Of a stretch of 64,000 bases of DNA, positions 17,981 through 27,196 are shown piece by piece (position 1 is the first letter of the stretch; every line of letters begins with the position of its first letter). Made by a program: the position numbers and the translations under genes. The notes beneath the pieces were generated by a model. That model did not search any database. It was not told the origin of the DNA and saw only the letters and a list, made by a program, of their open reading frames with translations. This DNA is from CAZENU01 sp965222125 (GTDB lineage: Bacteria; Chloroflexota; Dehalococcoidia; Lucifugimonadales; CAZENU01), in assembly GCA_965222125.1 (NCBI GenBank), contig CBDCTC010000003.1, positions 62,001 through 126,000 of the forward strand. The letters are read 5' to 3'.

Positions 17981-19132
17981 TCAACGGCCGCTGGGCATCG
18001 GATGGACCAATGAGCCGCGGCCGTTGCCGTTGGCTCTCACGATCGTCTCGAGCGGCGGCAGAACGGCGCCGCCTTCCGCCTCGTGGCCGGCGCCAGGCCA
18101 CTCCTCGTCGTTCCGGACTGGCTGTAGGCCTGTCGCCACCAGCGTGACCTTGACGCGGCGCTTCATCCTTCGGTCCTGAACGACTCCGAGCAGAACGCCG
18201 GCGTCCGACCCGCTCGCTTTGCGTACGAGCTCGGCCGTCTCGTTGACCTGTCCGAGGGTGAGGTCTTCGCCGCCTGTCACGTTCAGGAGTATGCCCCGCG
18301 CGCCGTTCAGGGGCGCGTCGAACAGTGGGTTGGACAACGCGGCGCGAGCGGCGTCGCAGGTTGCCGACCGCCCTCTCCCCTCTCCCAAGGCCATGTAGGA
18401 CGGGCCGCCGTTCCGCATGAGTTCCTTCAGGTCCGCGAAGTCGACGTTGATCAGTCCCGGCGCCGTGACGAGGTCCGATATGCCCTGGACTCCCTGCCTC
18501 AGGACCTCGTCGGCGAGCGCGAACGCCCTGTCCAGCCGCACCTCGCCGTCCACGGCGTCGAGCAGCCTGTCGTTCTCGACTGCGATCAAGGTGTCGACCT
18601 TAGCCCGCAGCTGCCCTATCCCCTCGATGGCCGCCGCTCGCCGCGCGGGGCCTTCGAAGGAAAAGGGCATCGTGACCACGCCCACGGTCAGCGCGCCCAT
18701 GCGCCTCGCGGTCTCGGCCACGACGGGCGCGGCGCCGGTGCCCGTGCCGCCGCCCATCCCGCTCGTGACGAACACCAGGTCCGAGCCGTCCAGCAGCTCG
18801 GCGACCTGCGACTGGCTTTCCTTGATCGCCTTGCGGCCGATCTCGGGCCGTCCGCCTGAGCCCATGCCGCCCGTGGTGTTGGGCCCGATGGCGAACGTGT
18901 GGGCCCTCTTCAGCCGGCTCAACGCCTGGACGTCCGTATTGAGCGCCAGCATCCTGACTCCGCGAACGCCGGCGTCGTTCATGCGGCCGACGGCGTTGCC
19001 GCCGGCGCCTCCCGTGCCGACGACGGTGACTCGGACCGGGGCCCGCCCCGCGTCTCTCTCGGCCGGCGCCTCCCGCACGGCGGTATCCTTGCCCGTGACT
19101 GTTTCGAACAGACCCGCGATGATGGACAGCAT
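17981..19132 (-). CDS. ftsZ: Cell division protein FtsZ
   Basis: Tubulin-like GTPase that forms the division ring. The 383-residue product has VVGTGGAGGNAVGRM, the tubulin signature GGGTGTGAAPVV, VENDRLL, and the T7-loop INVDFADLKELM. A roughly 30-residue extension precedes the GTPase core. The C terminus ends in an unstructured SLVHPMPSGR with no recognisable D-x-P-x-F-L-R peptide, which in most bacteria binds FtsA, SepF or ZipA. The gene is isolated from other division genes. GGAGGAG precedes the ATG, and a promoter is visible at 19196-19223. Confidence 0.95.
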   Translation of the reverse strand: MLSIIAGLFETVTGKDTAVREAPAERDAGRAPVRVTVVGTGGAGGNAVGRMNDAGVRGVRMLALNTDVQALSRLKRAHTFAIGPNTTGGMGSGGRPEIGRKAIKESQSQVAELLDGSDLVFVTSGMGGGTGTGAAPVVAETARRMGALTVGVVTMPFSFEGPARRAAAIEGIGQLRAKVDTLIAVENDRLLDAVDGEVRLDRAFALADEVLRQGVQGISDLVTAPGLINVDFADLKELMRNGGPSYMALGEGRGRSATCDAARAALSNPLFDAPLNGARGILLNVTGGEDLTLGQVNETAELVRKASGSDAGVLLGVVQDRRMKRRVKVTLVATGLQPVRNDEEWPGAGHEAEGGAVLPPLETIVRANGNGRGSLVHPMPSGR

Positions 19133-19195
19133 GATCTCTCCTCCTCGTTTTGGCTTACCTGACGCCCGGGGACTATGGGCGGGCAGCCAGAACAG

Positions 19196-19223
19196 ATTAG
19201 AACAGAACGGATATTCGCGTCAA
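19196..19223 (-). promoter_or_regulatory. Sigma-70-type promoter for ftsZ
   Basis: On the minus strand TTGACG (19218-19223) and TCTAAT (19196-19201) are separated by 16 bases, matching the -35 and -10 consensus at 5 of 6 positions each. The start codon is about 55 bases downstream. Confidence 0.55.
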
Positions 19224-19377
19224 CCCCTATGCGGGTGTCTTCGAGCGCGGTCGAAAAGCTCCGCGAAATTCGGTCAAGTCTGGCCGTGAGACCGGCTCGA
19301 AATCGTGTAGGATGTGGCTGGCGCCAAGGCCTACACCAAATGCGGTGCGAATTGACCAGCAATTGCTTAGAGTTTGT

Positions 19378-19406
19378 TTGACGTTCGACCGCGTGCGTGT
19401 TAGCCT
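19378..19406 (+). promoter_or_regulatory. Possible promoter of the collagen-like gene
   Basis: TTGACG at 19378-19383 is followed after 17 bases by a weak -10, TAGCCT (19401-19406), 37 bases before the ATG. The rest of the 310-base gap 19133-19442 holds the divergent ftsZ promoter and no recognisable gene. Confidence 0.35.
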
Positions 19407-19442
19407 TCGCGCCAGCATGAGCATGTGGAGCGTTCTTGACTT

Positions 19443-20636
19443 ATGAAACTGACCATTAGTGCTGGCCCAAATCGGATCTCGCTCGGTTCCACTCGTTGGA
19501 TTCTGGGCGTAATGGCTCTTCTAGTGATGATTCCGTTCCTGTTCCTGGCCTGCGCGGGAGACCCGGGAGACACAGGCCCGCAGGGCGCGCAGGGGTCGCA
19601 GGGCGCGGCCGGTCCGAAGGGTGATACCGGCGCCAAGGGCGATCCTGGGTCGCAGGGTCCCGCCGGTTCTCGGGGCGCTCAGGGCCCCGCCGGTTCTCAG
19701 GGCGCCGAGGGTCTCGCCGGATCGAAGGGCGACCGCGGGCTGCAGGGCGACCGCGGCCCGCAGGGACTGCAGGGCGACACGGGTACTCAGGGCGGCAAGG
19801 GAGACGCAGGACCGCAGGGCCTGAGAGGTGAGGCAGGACCGCAGGGCGACCAAGGCGCGAGGGGCAGCCAAGGCGCGAGGGGCTCAAAGGGCGAGCCTGG
19901 AGCCCCGGGCGGACCTCCCGGCCCGCAGGGTGATCAAGGTATACAGGGCGAGATAGGTCCGGAAGGTCCGGATGGCCCGGAGGGTATTCAGGGCATTCAG
20001 GGCGAGCCTGGAACCCCTGGCGGACCTCCTGGCCCGTCAGGCCCGCAGGGCCCGGCTGGTCCGCAGGGCCCGATCGGCACCCGTGGCGTGCAGGGCAACA
20101 CCGGTCCTCAGGGTCCTCAGGGCCTCAAGGGCGATCGGGGTGACACCGGTCCTCAGGGTCCTCAGGGCCCACAAGGTCCTCAGGGTGTTCAGGGCGAGGT
20201 GGGACCGAAGGGCGAGCTAGGGGCGACCGGTCAGGTAGGACCGCAGGGCGAGCAGGGTCCGGCCGGACAGCCAGGCGTTCCAGGTGCGCAGGGTCCCCCG
20301 GGTCCGTTCGGCCCGCAGGGCATACAAGGTGATCCTGGGATAAACAACATCGTAATCGTCACGAGCGATGATCCCGCCCGGTCCGGCGTGTCGCCGCAGT
20401 CTGCGACCGCGTCGTGCTCCCAGGCGGGCGGAGCGTTGCGCGCGCTTGGTGGCGGATCCCTCCTGATAGGCACCTATGACGGCGTGGTTATAGTCGAGTC
20501 CCGCCCGAGCGGCGTTGAAGGCGAGGTACCCGGAGCGTGGAGAGTGACGGCGCAGCGGATTATGGGCGACGCAACAGCCCTATGGAGCGTTCGGGCGTAC
20601 GCGATCTGCGCCATTGTGAACACGGAAGACGGATAG
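19443..20636 (+). CDS. Collagen-like surface lipoprotein
   Basis: A 397-residue lipoprotein. Residues 1-37 are a signal segment ending in a lipobox (PFLFLACAG). Residues 39-299 are about 86 Gly-x-y triplets rich in GPQ, GDT, GPK and GPP, a collagen triple-helix stalk with two one-residue interruptions at GGPPG. The last ~98 residues, from NNIVIVTSDDPA, form a Cys-containing globular head (CSQAGG..AICAIV) that I do not recognise. The expected arrangement is a trimeric stalk anchored to the membrane with a distal head, as in bacterial collagen-like adhesins. The gene is monocistronic, with a hairpin terminator after it. Confidence 0.88.
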   Translation: MKLTISAGPNRISLGSTRWILGVMALLVMIPFLFLACAGDPGDTGPQGAQGSQGAAGPKGDTGAKGDPGSQGPAGSRGAQGPAGSQGAEGLAGSKGDRGLQGDRGPQGLQGDTGTQGGKGDAGPQGLRGEAGPQGDQGARGSQGARGSKGEPGAPGGPPGPQGDQGIQGEIGPEGPDGPEGIQGIQGEPGTPGGPPGPSGPQGPAGPQGPIGTRGVQGNTGPQGPQGLKGDRGDTGPQGPQGPQGPQGVQGEVGPKGELGATGQVGPQGEQGPAGQPGVPGAQGPPGPFGPQGIQGDPGINNIVIVTSDDPARSGVSPQSATASCSQAGGALRALGGGSLLIGTYDGVVIVESRPSGVEGEVPGAWRVTAQRIMGDATALWSVRAYAICAIVNTEDG

Positions 20637-20661
20637 GCCCCGATCCCAGGGAGTCCGTATA

Positions 20662-20705
20662 AGAACGCGGTCGTGGCTCGAAGCCGCGGCCGCGTTCTCT
20701 GTTGT
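20662..20705 (+). terminator. Rho-independent-like terminator after collagen-like gene
   Basis: AGAACGCGG (20662-20670) and CCGCGTTCT (20690-20698) form a 9-bp stem with further pairing in the loop, followed by the T-rich CTGTTGTCTC. Confidence 0.55.
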
Positions 20706-21042
20706 CTCCGACATACGTCACACACCTGCCCCGTCAGGCCCCGCGCAATCGCGATCGCCGGCACGGTGAGCCGTCGGGTGTTGTCCCGGGGTCGACGTTT
20801 GGTGTCTTCATACACGGGCTTGGTTGCGGGCGATCGCCTTCGCTTGGACTGCGATCTCATCGCTCGAGGAGATGTACCCTAGCTCCGTGTGCGGTCGCCC
20901 AAGCGGTCGAATAGGGCAGTCGATCCCCTGCGGCCTCGCTGGAACGGAGAGTGTCTCGGGGAACGCGGTGCGCGTGTATCTGAGGTCACCCGCCGCGCAT
21001 AGGGAGACGCCGAGGTGTCGGCCGGTGCCCAAGCTGTACTCG
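20706..21042. other. Gene-free stretch upstream of tRNA-Arg
   Basis: Several short frames are open here on both strands, but none has family-like sequence, a convincing ribosome site or the third-base GC bias of the neighbouring genes. No repeat shared with the rest of the window was recognised. Confidence 0.5.
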
Positions 21043-21115
21043 TACCCCTGCCCGGACTCGAACCGGGGCACACGGTTTAGGAAACCGTTGCTCTATCCGC
21101 CTGAGCTACAGGGGC
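21043..21115 (-). tRNA. tRNA-Arg (CCT)
   Basis: The minus strand folds as a cloverleaf: acceptor GCCCCTG/CAGGGGT (first pair G-U), D arm TAGCTCAGGCGGATAGAGCA, anticodon arm ACGGT-TTCCTAA-ACCGT with CCT anticodon, T arm CCGGTTCGAGTCCGG and discriminator A. The 3' CCA is not encoded. Confidence 0.95.
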
Positions 21116-21224
21116 ATGAACGCGGGACGGACGTTGGTCCGCCGCCACAATTTTAGCAGGCCGCGGACGAACTGTGGCCGTGAGCAATGCGAATCTGAGA
21201 GTAGTCGTCATTCCGGCCCCCGAT

Positions 21225-21355
21225 CCGGAATCCAGCGGTGGGGAAGTCAAGCTGAATAGCGCCAGCTACTGCCCAGCCGGAATCCACGTGTGGAGTTCTG
21301 CCCAGGTCTCCGAAGGCGCGTGCGCCGCCAGGGTGCCAGCGTACTCTCAGCCTGA
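21225..21355 (+). repeat. Repeat family IV, copy a
   Basis: From GATCCGGAATCCAG through GTCAAGCTGAATAGCGCC to CAGCCTGAACAACG, this stretch aligns with 23870-24010 (GTCAAGCTCAACAGCGCC ... TCTGAACAGTTAC), with about three quarters of the bases shared. A palindrome, CATTCCGGCC..GATCCGGAATCC, lies at its start. Non-coding; it fills most of the gap between tRNA-Arg and malate synthase. Confidence 0.6.
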
Positions 21356-21431
21356 ACAACGCGTCCGCCCTGACGTGGGGCGTGTGGTAAGATTCCGCCC
21401 GTCTGCCGAGGCATGACTGGAGGCGTTTCCC

Positions 21432-23123
21432 ATGGTGATTACAGGAAGGGTCGGCTGCCCGCCGCTGCCCGGCTCTGAGACGCTGCTGACGGACGAGTTC
21501 GTGGAGTACCTCGTCGCGCTGCACGACAGGTTCACGCCGAGAGTCATCGCGCTGCGCGAGAAGCGCGCGGCCGTGTTGGACAGGGCGCTGAAGGACCGCC
21601 TCCTGCCGGCCCATCCGCCGGTCTCGGAGGCGAACACCGGCGAGTGGCAGGTGCCGCCGGTGCCGGACGACCTCCGCACGCCGGGCATCGAGATAACCGG
21701 CCCCGCCTCGATCACGGGCATGTTCATTAACGCCCTGAACCCCGGCCCGGACGGCGAACGCGCCGCGGGAGACCTCGACGACGACGAGGACGCCGGGGGC
21801 CACAGGCTGATCGACACCTTTACCGCGGCGCGCAACCGACTCGCGGCGGTGGATCGGACGCTGACGTACACCAATCCCGGCACCGGGAAGGGGTACTTCA
21901 TCCGCGACGGCGAGCTGCCGTTCTTCATGCACCGCGAGAAGGGGCTGCACCTCGATGAGCCGGAGGTGACCGTCGACGGCACCCCCGTCCCGGCCGCGAT
22001 ACTGGGTACCGCCCTGACGCTGTTCCACGCCGGGCGGGCGCAGATCGAGCGCGGCCAGGGCGTCTATTTCTATCTGCCCAAGATGGAGTCCGCCGAGGAG
22101 GCGGGCTTCTGGCGCGACTTCTTCGACTTCTCCAGGGAGCGACTTGGTCTGCCCGAGGACGCGACAATCCGGGCAGTGCCGCTGGTCGAGTCGCTGCCGG
22201 CGGCCTACCAGATGGAGGAGATGCTGTATGAGCTCGGGCCGTACGCCGCCGGGCTGAACGCCGCCCGTTGGGACTTCAAGGCGAGCATCTTCGAGTTCGT
22301 CATGACCGATCCGGACTCTGTGTGGCCGGACCGGTTCGGCGTCGACATCAAGACGACGGAGTTTCTCGCGAACATATTCCGCCGCCTCGTCGCCGTCTGT
22401 CTCAAGAGGGGCGCGGCGCCGATCGGTGGAATGGCGACGGCGCTGCCGAGCCGCGACGACGAGGTCAACCGCTCCGCCGCTGCCTCGATCAGGGGCGACA
22501 AGGAGTGGGAGGCCCGCCAGGGCTTCCTGAGGGCCTGGGTCGCCCACATCTTCCACATGGACACCGCCGCCCGGCCCTTCAAGGAGCTTCGCGGCTCTGG
22601 ATGGACGCCGACCCCCGAGATGGCCGACCCGGACAACTACCCCATCGAGATCGAGGTGCCGGAGGGCCCCGTCACCGTCGACGGGACCAGGCGCAACGCC
22701 CGGATGGTGATCGAGTACCTGGAGGGCTGGCTGAACGGCCGCGGCGCCAAGGGAATCGACAGCCTCGAGGGCCGGCCCGGAATCCACCCGCCGCTGATGG
22801 AAGACCTTGCCACGGGCCGGATGTCCGTCGCCCAGATCGCCCAGCGCATAATCCATAGAGCGGCCGACACGGACACGGGCGAGGCCCACGACTTCGCGCT
22901 GGTCAAGCGGCTGCTCTCCGGGGAGCTGGAGGACATCCTCTCGCGCCGCCGTGACGAGGTCGCAGACCCCGACGCGCTCGCCGCCGTCGAAGAGCGGTAC
23001 CGCGCGGCCTGCAAGATCGCGATGCGGTGGGTACGCAACTACACCGAGCTCGACTTCAGGAGCCTGGGGGCGTACACGAGGTCGGACTTGGCAGACATCG
23101 CGGCCGCCCCGGACGCGTTCTAA
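21432..23123 (+). CDS. aceB: Malate synthase
   Basis: Condenses glyoxylate with acetyl-CoA to malate. The 563-residue product has the family blocks ITGPASITGMFINALNPG, VYFYLPKMES, IRAVPLVESLPAAYQMEEML, YAAGLNAARWDFKASIFE, and the C-terminal GDKEWEARQGFLRAWVAHI that precedes the catalytic Asp region. GGAGG lies 9 bases before the ATG. Isocitrate lyase is not in the window, so the role may be glyoxylate assimilation from other sources, for example purine or glycolate breakdown. Length is slightly above the usual malate synthase A. Confidence 0.95.
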   Translation: MVITGRVGCPPLPGSETLLTDEFVEYLVALHDRFTPRVIALREKRAAVLDRALKDRLLPAHPPVSEANTGEWQVPPVPDDLRTPGIEITGPASITGMFINALNPGPDGERAAGDLDDDEDAGGHRLIDTFTAARNRLAAVDRTLTYTNPGTGKGYFIRDGELPFFMHREKGLHLDEPEVTVDGTPVPAAILGTALTLFHAGRAQIERGQGVYFYLPKMESAEEAGFWRDFFDFSRERLGLPEDATIRAVPLVESLPAAYQMEEMLYELGPYAAGLNAARWDFKASIFEFVMTDPDSVWPDRFGVDIKTTEFLANIFRRLVAVCLKRGAAPIGGMATALPSRDDEVNRSAAASIRGDKEWEARQGFLRAWVAHIFHMDTAARPFKELRGSGWTPTPEMADPDNYPIEIEVPEGPVTVDGTRRNARMVIEYLEGWLNGRGAKGIDSLEGRPGIHPPLMEDLATGRMSVAQIAQRIIHRAADTDTGEAHDFALVKRLLSGELEDILSRRRDEVADPDALAAVEERYRAACKIAMRWVRNYTELDFRSLGAYTRSDLADIAAAPDAF

Positions 23124-23211
23124 CGGTCCGCGGAGACCGGCACTCGCCGGTTCGACGCAGCGCTGAGCCTATCTCCGCGCTGCGGTAACCGCACGCGATG
23201 TGCCTGCTCGC

Positions 23212-23622
23212 CTACAGCTTCTTCTCGAAGTAGTATCGGCTCGCGCCTCCCTCGTAGCCTTCTGACAGTCCGAACTGCCGGTACCTCAGCCTGACGTAGA
23301 AGTCCGGCGCCTGGGACGACATGGTGTCGACCACTACCGACACGCAGCCAAGCTTCCTGCCACGCTCCTCGGCCCAGCTCATCAGGCGGCTCCCAAGGCG
23401 CTTCGACCGATGGTCGGGATGCACCCACAATATACTCACGTGGACCTTGCGCCAGTAAGCCACGCCGTTCAGGCCGGCCACGGTCCTGCCCGATTCGAGG
23501 AAGACGGCCCGTACCGGGGTGGCGGAGCCGTCGGGCACGAAACCGGCGTTGGATTCCTCCAGGCCGCGGGCGACCTCTCGCGCCTGTTCTCCCGTCGCAT
23601 CCGCGACGAACTCCATCTCCAC
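23212..23622 (-). CDS. GNAT-family N-acetyltransferase
   Basis: A 136-residue protein with a GNAT fold. VSILWVHPDHRSKRLGSRLMSWAEE is the acetyl-CoA pyrophosphate-binding motif A (R/Q-x-x-G-x-G/A; here RSKRLG), followed by CVSVVVDTMSSQAPDFYVRLRYRQFG, the typical motif B. The substrate is unknown. It sits convergent with malate synthase and is not in an operon. A second in-frame ATG two codons in is equally possible as start. Confidence 0.85.
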   Translation of the reverse strand: MEMEFVADATGEQAREVARGLEESNAGFVPDGSATPVRAVFLESGRTVAGLNGVAYWRKVHVSILWVHPDHRSKRLGSRLMSWAEERGRKLGCVSVVVDTMSSQAPDFYVRLRYRQFGLSEGYEGGASRYYFEKKL

Positions 23623-23735
23623 GGCTCGCTCCGTCCATGCCCAGGCTGAGAGTCTCAGTCCCGGACGTCCCGAAATGAGATAGTGACATAATAGGGAGGG
23701 TCGGCAAGCCGGGCAACGTCACGACACACACCGGG

Positions 23736-24011
23736 CAACTGTCAGAGTTGGAGGGACGAGTGCCCCTCCAGACCCCTGGATGCCCGCTTTCGGAGACCGT
23801 TGCATACGTCCCCAAGCGCGGCAACGTCGCGGGGCCAAGCGGTGTCATCTAACTTGGACTCTCGATTTCTGCAGGGGTGGGGGGAGGTCAAGCTCAACAG
23901 CGCCCCGCTGCTGCCGAGAACCAATCCCACGTCTGGAGCTCTGGCAAGGTCTCCCAAGGCAGGCGCCGCCGGTGTGCCAGGGCAGCCCCTCTCACCAAAT
24001 CTGAACAGTTA
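23736..24011 (+). repeat. Repeat family IV, copy b (MITE-like)
   Basis: Begins CAACTGTCAGAGTTGGAGGG and ends CTCACCAAATCTGAACAGTTA. The ends are inverted repeats resembling those of MITE family I (TAACTGTTCAGACT). The left portion, reverse-complemented, matches 27497-27568 (GGGCATCCA..GTCTGGAGGGAC..CAACTCTGA), and the right portion matches 21225-21355. No clean target duplication is visible. It occupies most of the 480-base gap before the exchanger gene. Confidence 0.55.
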
Positions 24012-24147
24012 CGAAGCCGGCGGGGCGCGTTGTGGCCCATGGGTTTCGGAGTGTATGATTCCGTCGCAATGACGGCCCTTCACGCCGTCGGACGGAGCCG
24101 GTACGACGGTAGCGATTCTGTGGGTACAGCTTGGCGTTGCGGCGGCT

Positions 24148-25125
24148 GTGATACTGGGAGCGTCCCTGTTTCTGGCCAAGTCGGCGGATGTCATCGCGAT
24201 CAAGACGGGGCTCGGCCGGTCCTTCGTCGGCGTGGTACTGCTTGCGACGGCCACGTCTCTCCCTGAGCTGGGCACGGGGATAAGCGCCGTTTCCATCGTC
24301 GGCGAGCCGGACCTCGCGGTCGGCGGGGCGTTCGGAAGCAACCTGTTCAACCTGCTGATAATCGGCCTGATGGATATCTTCTGGTGGAACCGATATCTCC
24401 TGAACCACGTGGGCATGTCCTCGGTCGTCGTCGGGGCGCTGGGCATAGGAATTATCGCGCTTGGCGGCGTGTCCGTCCTGTTCCACGGCATGACGACCGC
24501 TCTTGACGGATGGCCCGTCAGCCCCCTGTCGATCGTGCTGATCGTCGGCTTCGCCGTCGCCATGTACTTCCTGTACCTGTTCGAGCAGAGGAAGGACCCC
24601 AGTGAGGACGGACCGGCGGCCGCGGAGCCCGAGCGCTACGCCTCTGAGTGGCTTCCACGTCACATCGTGATATACGCGGTGATGGCCCTCGTGGTCGTAG
24701 GCGCGGCGGTCTGGCTCTCTTTCCTGGCCGACGACCTTGGGGTCGAGATGGGCTGGGACGCCAGCTTCATGGGCACGCAGTTCCTGGCCGCCGCCACCTC
24801 TCTCCCCGAGCTCTCGACCTCCTTCGCGGCCCTGCGTATCGCCGCGCCAGAGCTTGCCATCACGAACCTGCTCGGCAGCAACCTGTTCAACATGGGGTTC
24901 ATACTGTTCCTGGACGACGTGGCCTACACCGGAGGACCGATCTGGGGCGCCGTGTCGCCGGTGCACGCCCTCACGGGCTTCATCGCGATAGGCATGACCG
25001 CGGTCGTCGTCCTGGCCGTCGTCACCCGCCCCAGAAGGAACCGCCCCGGGTTCCTCACCATCGAGGCGGGAGTGCTGATCGCCGTGTACGCGATAGCGAG
25101 CCTGCTCGTCTTCACACTCGGCTAG
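24148..25125 (+). CDS. Sodium/calcium exchanger family (CaCA) membrane protein
   Basis: A cation/Ca2+ antiporter with about 10 membrane helices in 325 residues. Two alpha repeats carry the signature: VVLLATATSLPELGTGISAV..GSNLFN near the N terminus and TQFLAAATSLPELSTSFAAL..GSNLFN in the second half, separated by a charged loop (EQRKDPSEDGPAAAEPE). The first helix appears to begin upstream: codons from 24115 read I-L-W-V-Q-L-G-V-A-A-A in frame, but no ATG, GTG or TTG occurs between the stop at 24070 and 24148. Two ACG codons at 24103 and 24106 sit 5-8 bases after GGAG. The listed GTG start is therefore a fallback. Confidence 0.85.
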   Translation: MILGASLFLAKSADVIAIKTGLGRSFVGVVLLATATSLPELGTGISAVSIVGEPDLAVGGAFGSNLFNLLIIGLMDIFWWNRYLLNHVGMSSVVVGALGIGIIALGGVSVLFHGMTTALDGWPVSPLSIVLIVGFAVAMYFLYLFEQRKDPSEDGPAAAEPERYASEWLPRHIVIYAVMALVVVGAAVWLSFLADDLGVEMGWDASFMGTQFLAAATSLPELSTSFAALRIAAPELAITNLLGSNLFNMGFILFLDDVAYTGGPIWGAVSPVHALTGFIAIGMTAVVVLAVVTRPRRNRPGFLTIEAGVLIAVYAIASLLVFTLG

Positions 25126-25167
25126 CGTGCGCGTCCCGTACCGCCGTCCCACGGTGCGCCGCGTGGA

Positions 25168-27196
25168 TCATCGAGACGACCTGCCGCGCAGCGCCTCCCG
25201 GACAGTCTTGAGCGCCGCCTCGCCCGAGGCCGCTGCCGCGTCCAATGCGCCGGCGGCGAGGACGGACGCGGCCTCCTCGGCGGTCACTCCCAGCTCGGGG
25301 GCGACGTCGTGCGCCGCTTCCACGGCGTGGGCCACGGCTTCGGCCGGGTCCTCGCCCGCCTCCACCGCGCCCTGCACGGCGCCGTAGCCCGCGCCGCGCA
25401 GGGCGTCGAGCGGCGCAACCGGCTGACCTGCCAGGGTATGGAGCGTGCCCAACACGGCGCCGCGGGCGACCCTGCCGACCTGATCGGCGAGGTCGTCTCC
25501 GACCTGCATGGCGCCGCGCGTCGCGTGGCGGGCCAGCTCCAGGCCATGCTCGGCGATGTCCTCCATCTCGGCGATGGCCTCTTCCAGCACGTTGCCCACT
25601 CCGTGCGCGACGTCGCGCACCAGCATGCGGCCCCGGCCGGCTGACGACACGGCCGCCTGGGTGGACGCCGCGATCTGGTAGGCCGTGACTCCCAGGGCCA
25701 CGTCCGCTCCCGGCACGCGCTTGAGGTAGCCGTACGAGAATGCCGATACGGCGCCGAGCCCCGGAACGGACGAGACCGCCCGGGCCGCGGGACCTGCGCG
25801 CGCCGCCAGCTCGCTGAGCGCCGTGTCCCGCGGCACTTCGCCCTCCTCGCGCAGCGCGACGAGCAGGTTCAGGGAGAACAGGCCAACGACGAATGCGATG
25901 ACGAACAGGAAGTCGAACCCGGTCAACGACAGCGCGGGTAAGTCAAGGACTCCGCTTGGCGACGTCCAGGTGAGGTCCAACCCCAGAGACCTGTCTGAAA
26001 AATAGTCCGCCATCAGGCCGCCGGCGATCGGCCCGATGCCCGCGCCGACGCTCGCCGCGATTCCGGCGACGCCCAGGAACGGCGTCGCCTTCCCCTCAGG
26101 CGCCACCTTCAGCGTCAGAGTGCTCATGGTGAGGCCCACCCCCGCACCGGCGACGCCCGCGAATACGTGGAGCACCCCAAGCAGCGGCAGGGTCAGGAAG
26201 TGGCGCTCAGGGTAGGCGGTGAACACCCAGCCGAGGATGACCAGCAGGTACAGCGACGCCGACAGCGACAGCACGGCCTTGCTGCCGACACGGTCGGCCA
26301 TCGGGCCCCACACTCGCACGAACAGGATGTTCGCGGCCTGGCTGACCACGGTGAAGCCGATCACGGCCGGCAATGAGAGGCCGAGCTCCGACAGCATGTA
26401 GACCGCGAAGAAGGGGATGGCGAGATTCGAGGTCAGGCTCCATACGAACAGGAACCGCACGAGCTGGGAGAAGTTGCGGTCCCGCAGGGGCTCCGCCAGG
26501 ACCGTGAGGGCCGAGCGGCCCGACTCCGGCGCCGCCGGCATCAGCGGCTCCCTCGCGCGCATCGCCAGCGAAGGACTCACAAGTCCGAACGTCAGGGCGC
26601 CGCCTATGAGCAGAAAGGAGTATGCGAGTATCGCGTCGTCGGGACGACGCCGCACCCTCCCACCACCTGACAAAGAAGCTGCCGCCGAGGCCGACGACGG
26701 CGACCGAACCGGTGACGATCGCCATCCGACGCGCGTAGTAGCTGCCCAGGACGTTCTGGGGGACGAGGTCGCGCATCCAGCTCGTCCAGGCGGTCGCCCA
26801 GACCGGGGCAACCAGCCCCCGGAGCGCCATCAGGGCGATCACGGCGGCCACGGCGGGAGCTCCGGGCGCGTCCATCAGGAACGGGACCGCCCCTATGGGG
26901 ACCCACAGGAGCTTGGACGCCAACAGGGCGGGGATCCCGATGGCCTTACGCCTCCGGAAGCGTTCGACGGCGAGGATCGTGGGTAGCTGCGCCACCTGCG
27001 CGATGAACGGCAGGGCGGCGAGAATTCCGACCTGCAGATTGTTGGCGCCCAGGGCCAACGCGTAGGCGGCCATGAAGCCGCCGCTGCCGAGGCTGAACAT
27101 CGCTCCGGACGCGGTCCCCTCCCATATCATCAGGCGGAGGCTGCGTCCCACCTCTTCATCGGTCAGCGTCGGACTGGGACGAAGGAACGGAAACAT
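25168..27196 (-). pseudogene. MFS transporter, one frameshift, with long Ala-rich C-terminal tail
   Basis: The start at 27196 (MFPFLRPSPTLTDEEVG) opens a major-facilitator protein whose first ~190 residues read up to FFVRWWEG near 26660; the match then continues in another frame from PDDAILAYSFLLIGG to 25168. Together they form a 12-helix transporter (ISHGT-like GSYYARRMAIVTG; ANILFVRVWGPMADRVGSK loop) plus a tail of about 190 residues beyond the last helix. The tail is Ala/Glu/Val-rich, amphipathic and helical in look (VLEEAIAEMEDIAEHG, AVEAAHDVAPELG). A single indel or assembly error in the GTGGGAGGGTGCGG tract would explain the break, so the gene may be intact in the cell. Confidence 0.75.

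Noticed and set aside
20824..21156. 110-residue plus-strand frame overlapping tRNA-Arg
   Set aside because: It runs through the tRNA gene on the opposite strand and has no family-like sequence.
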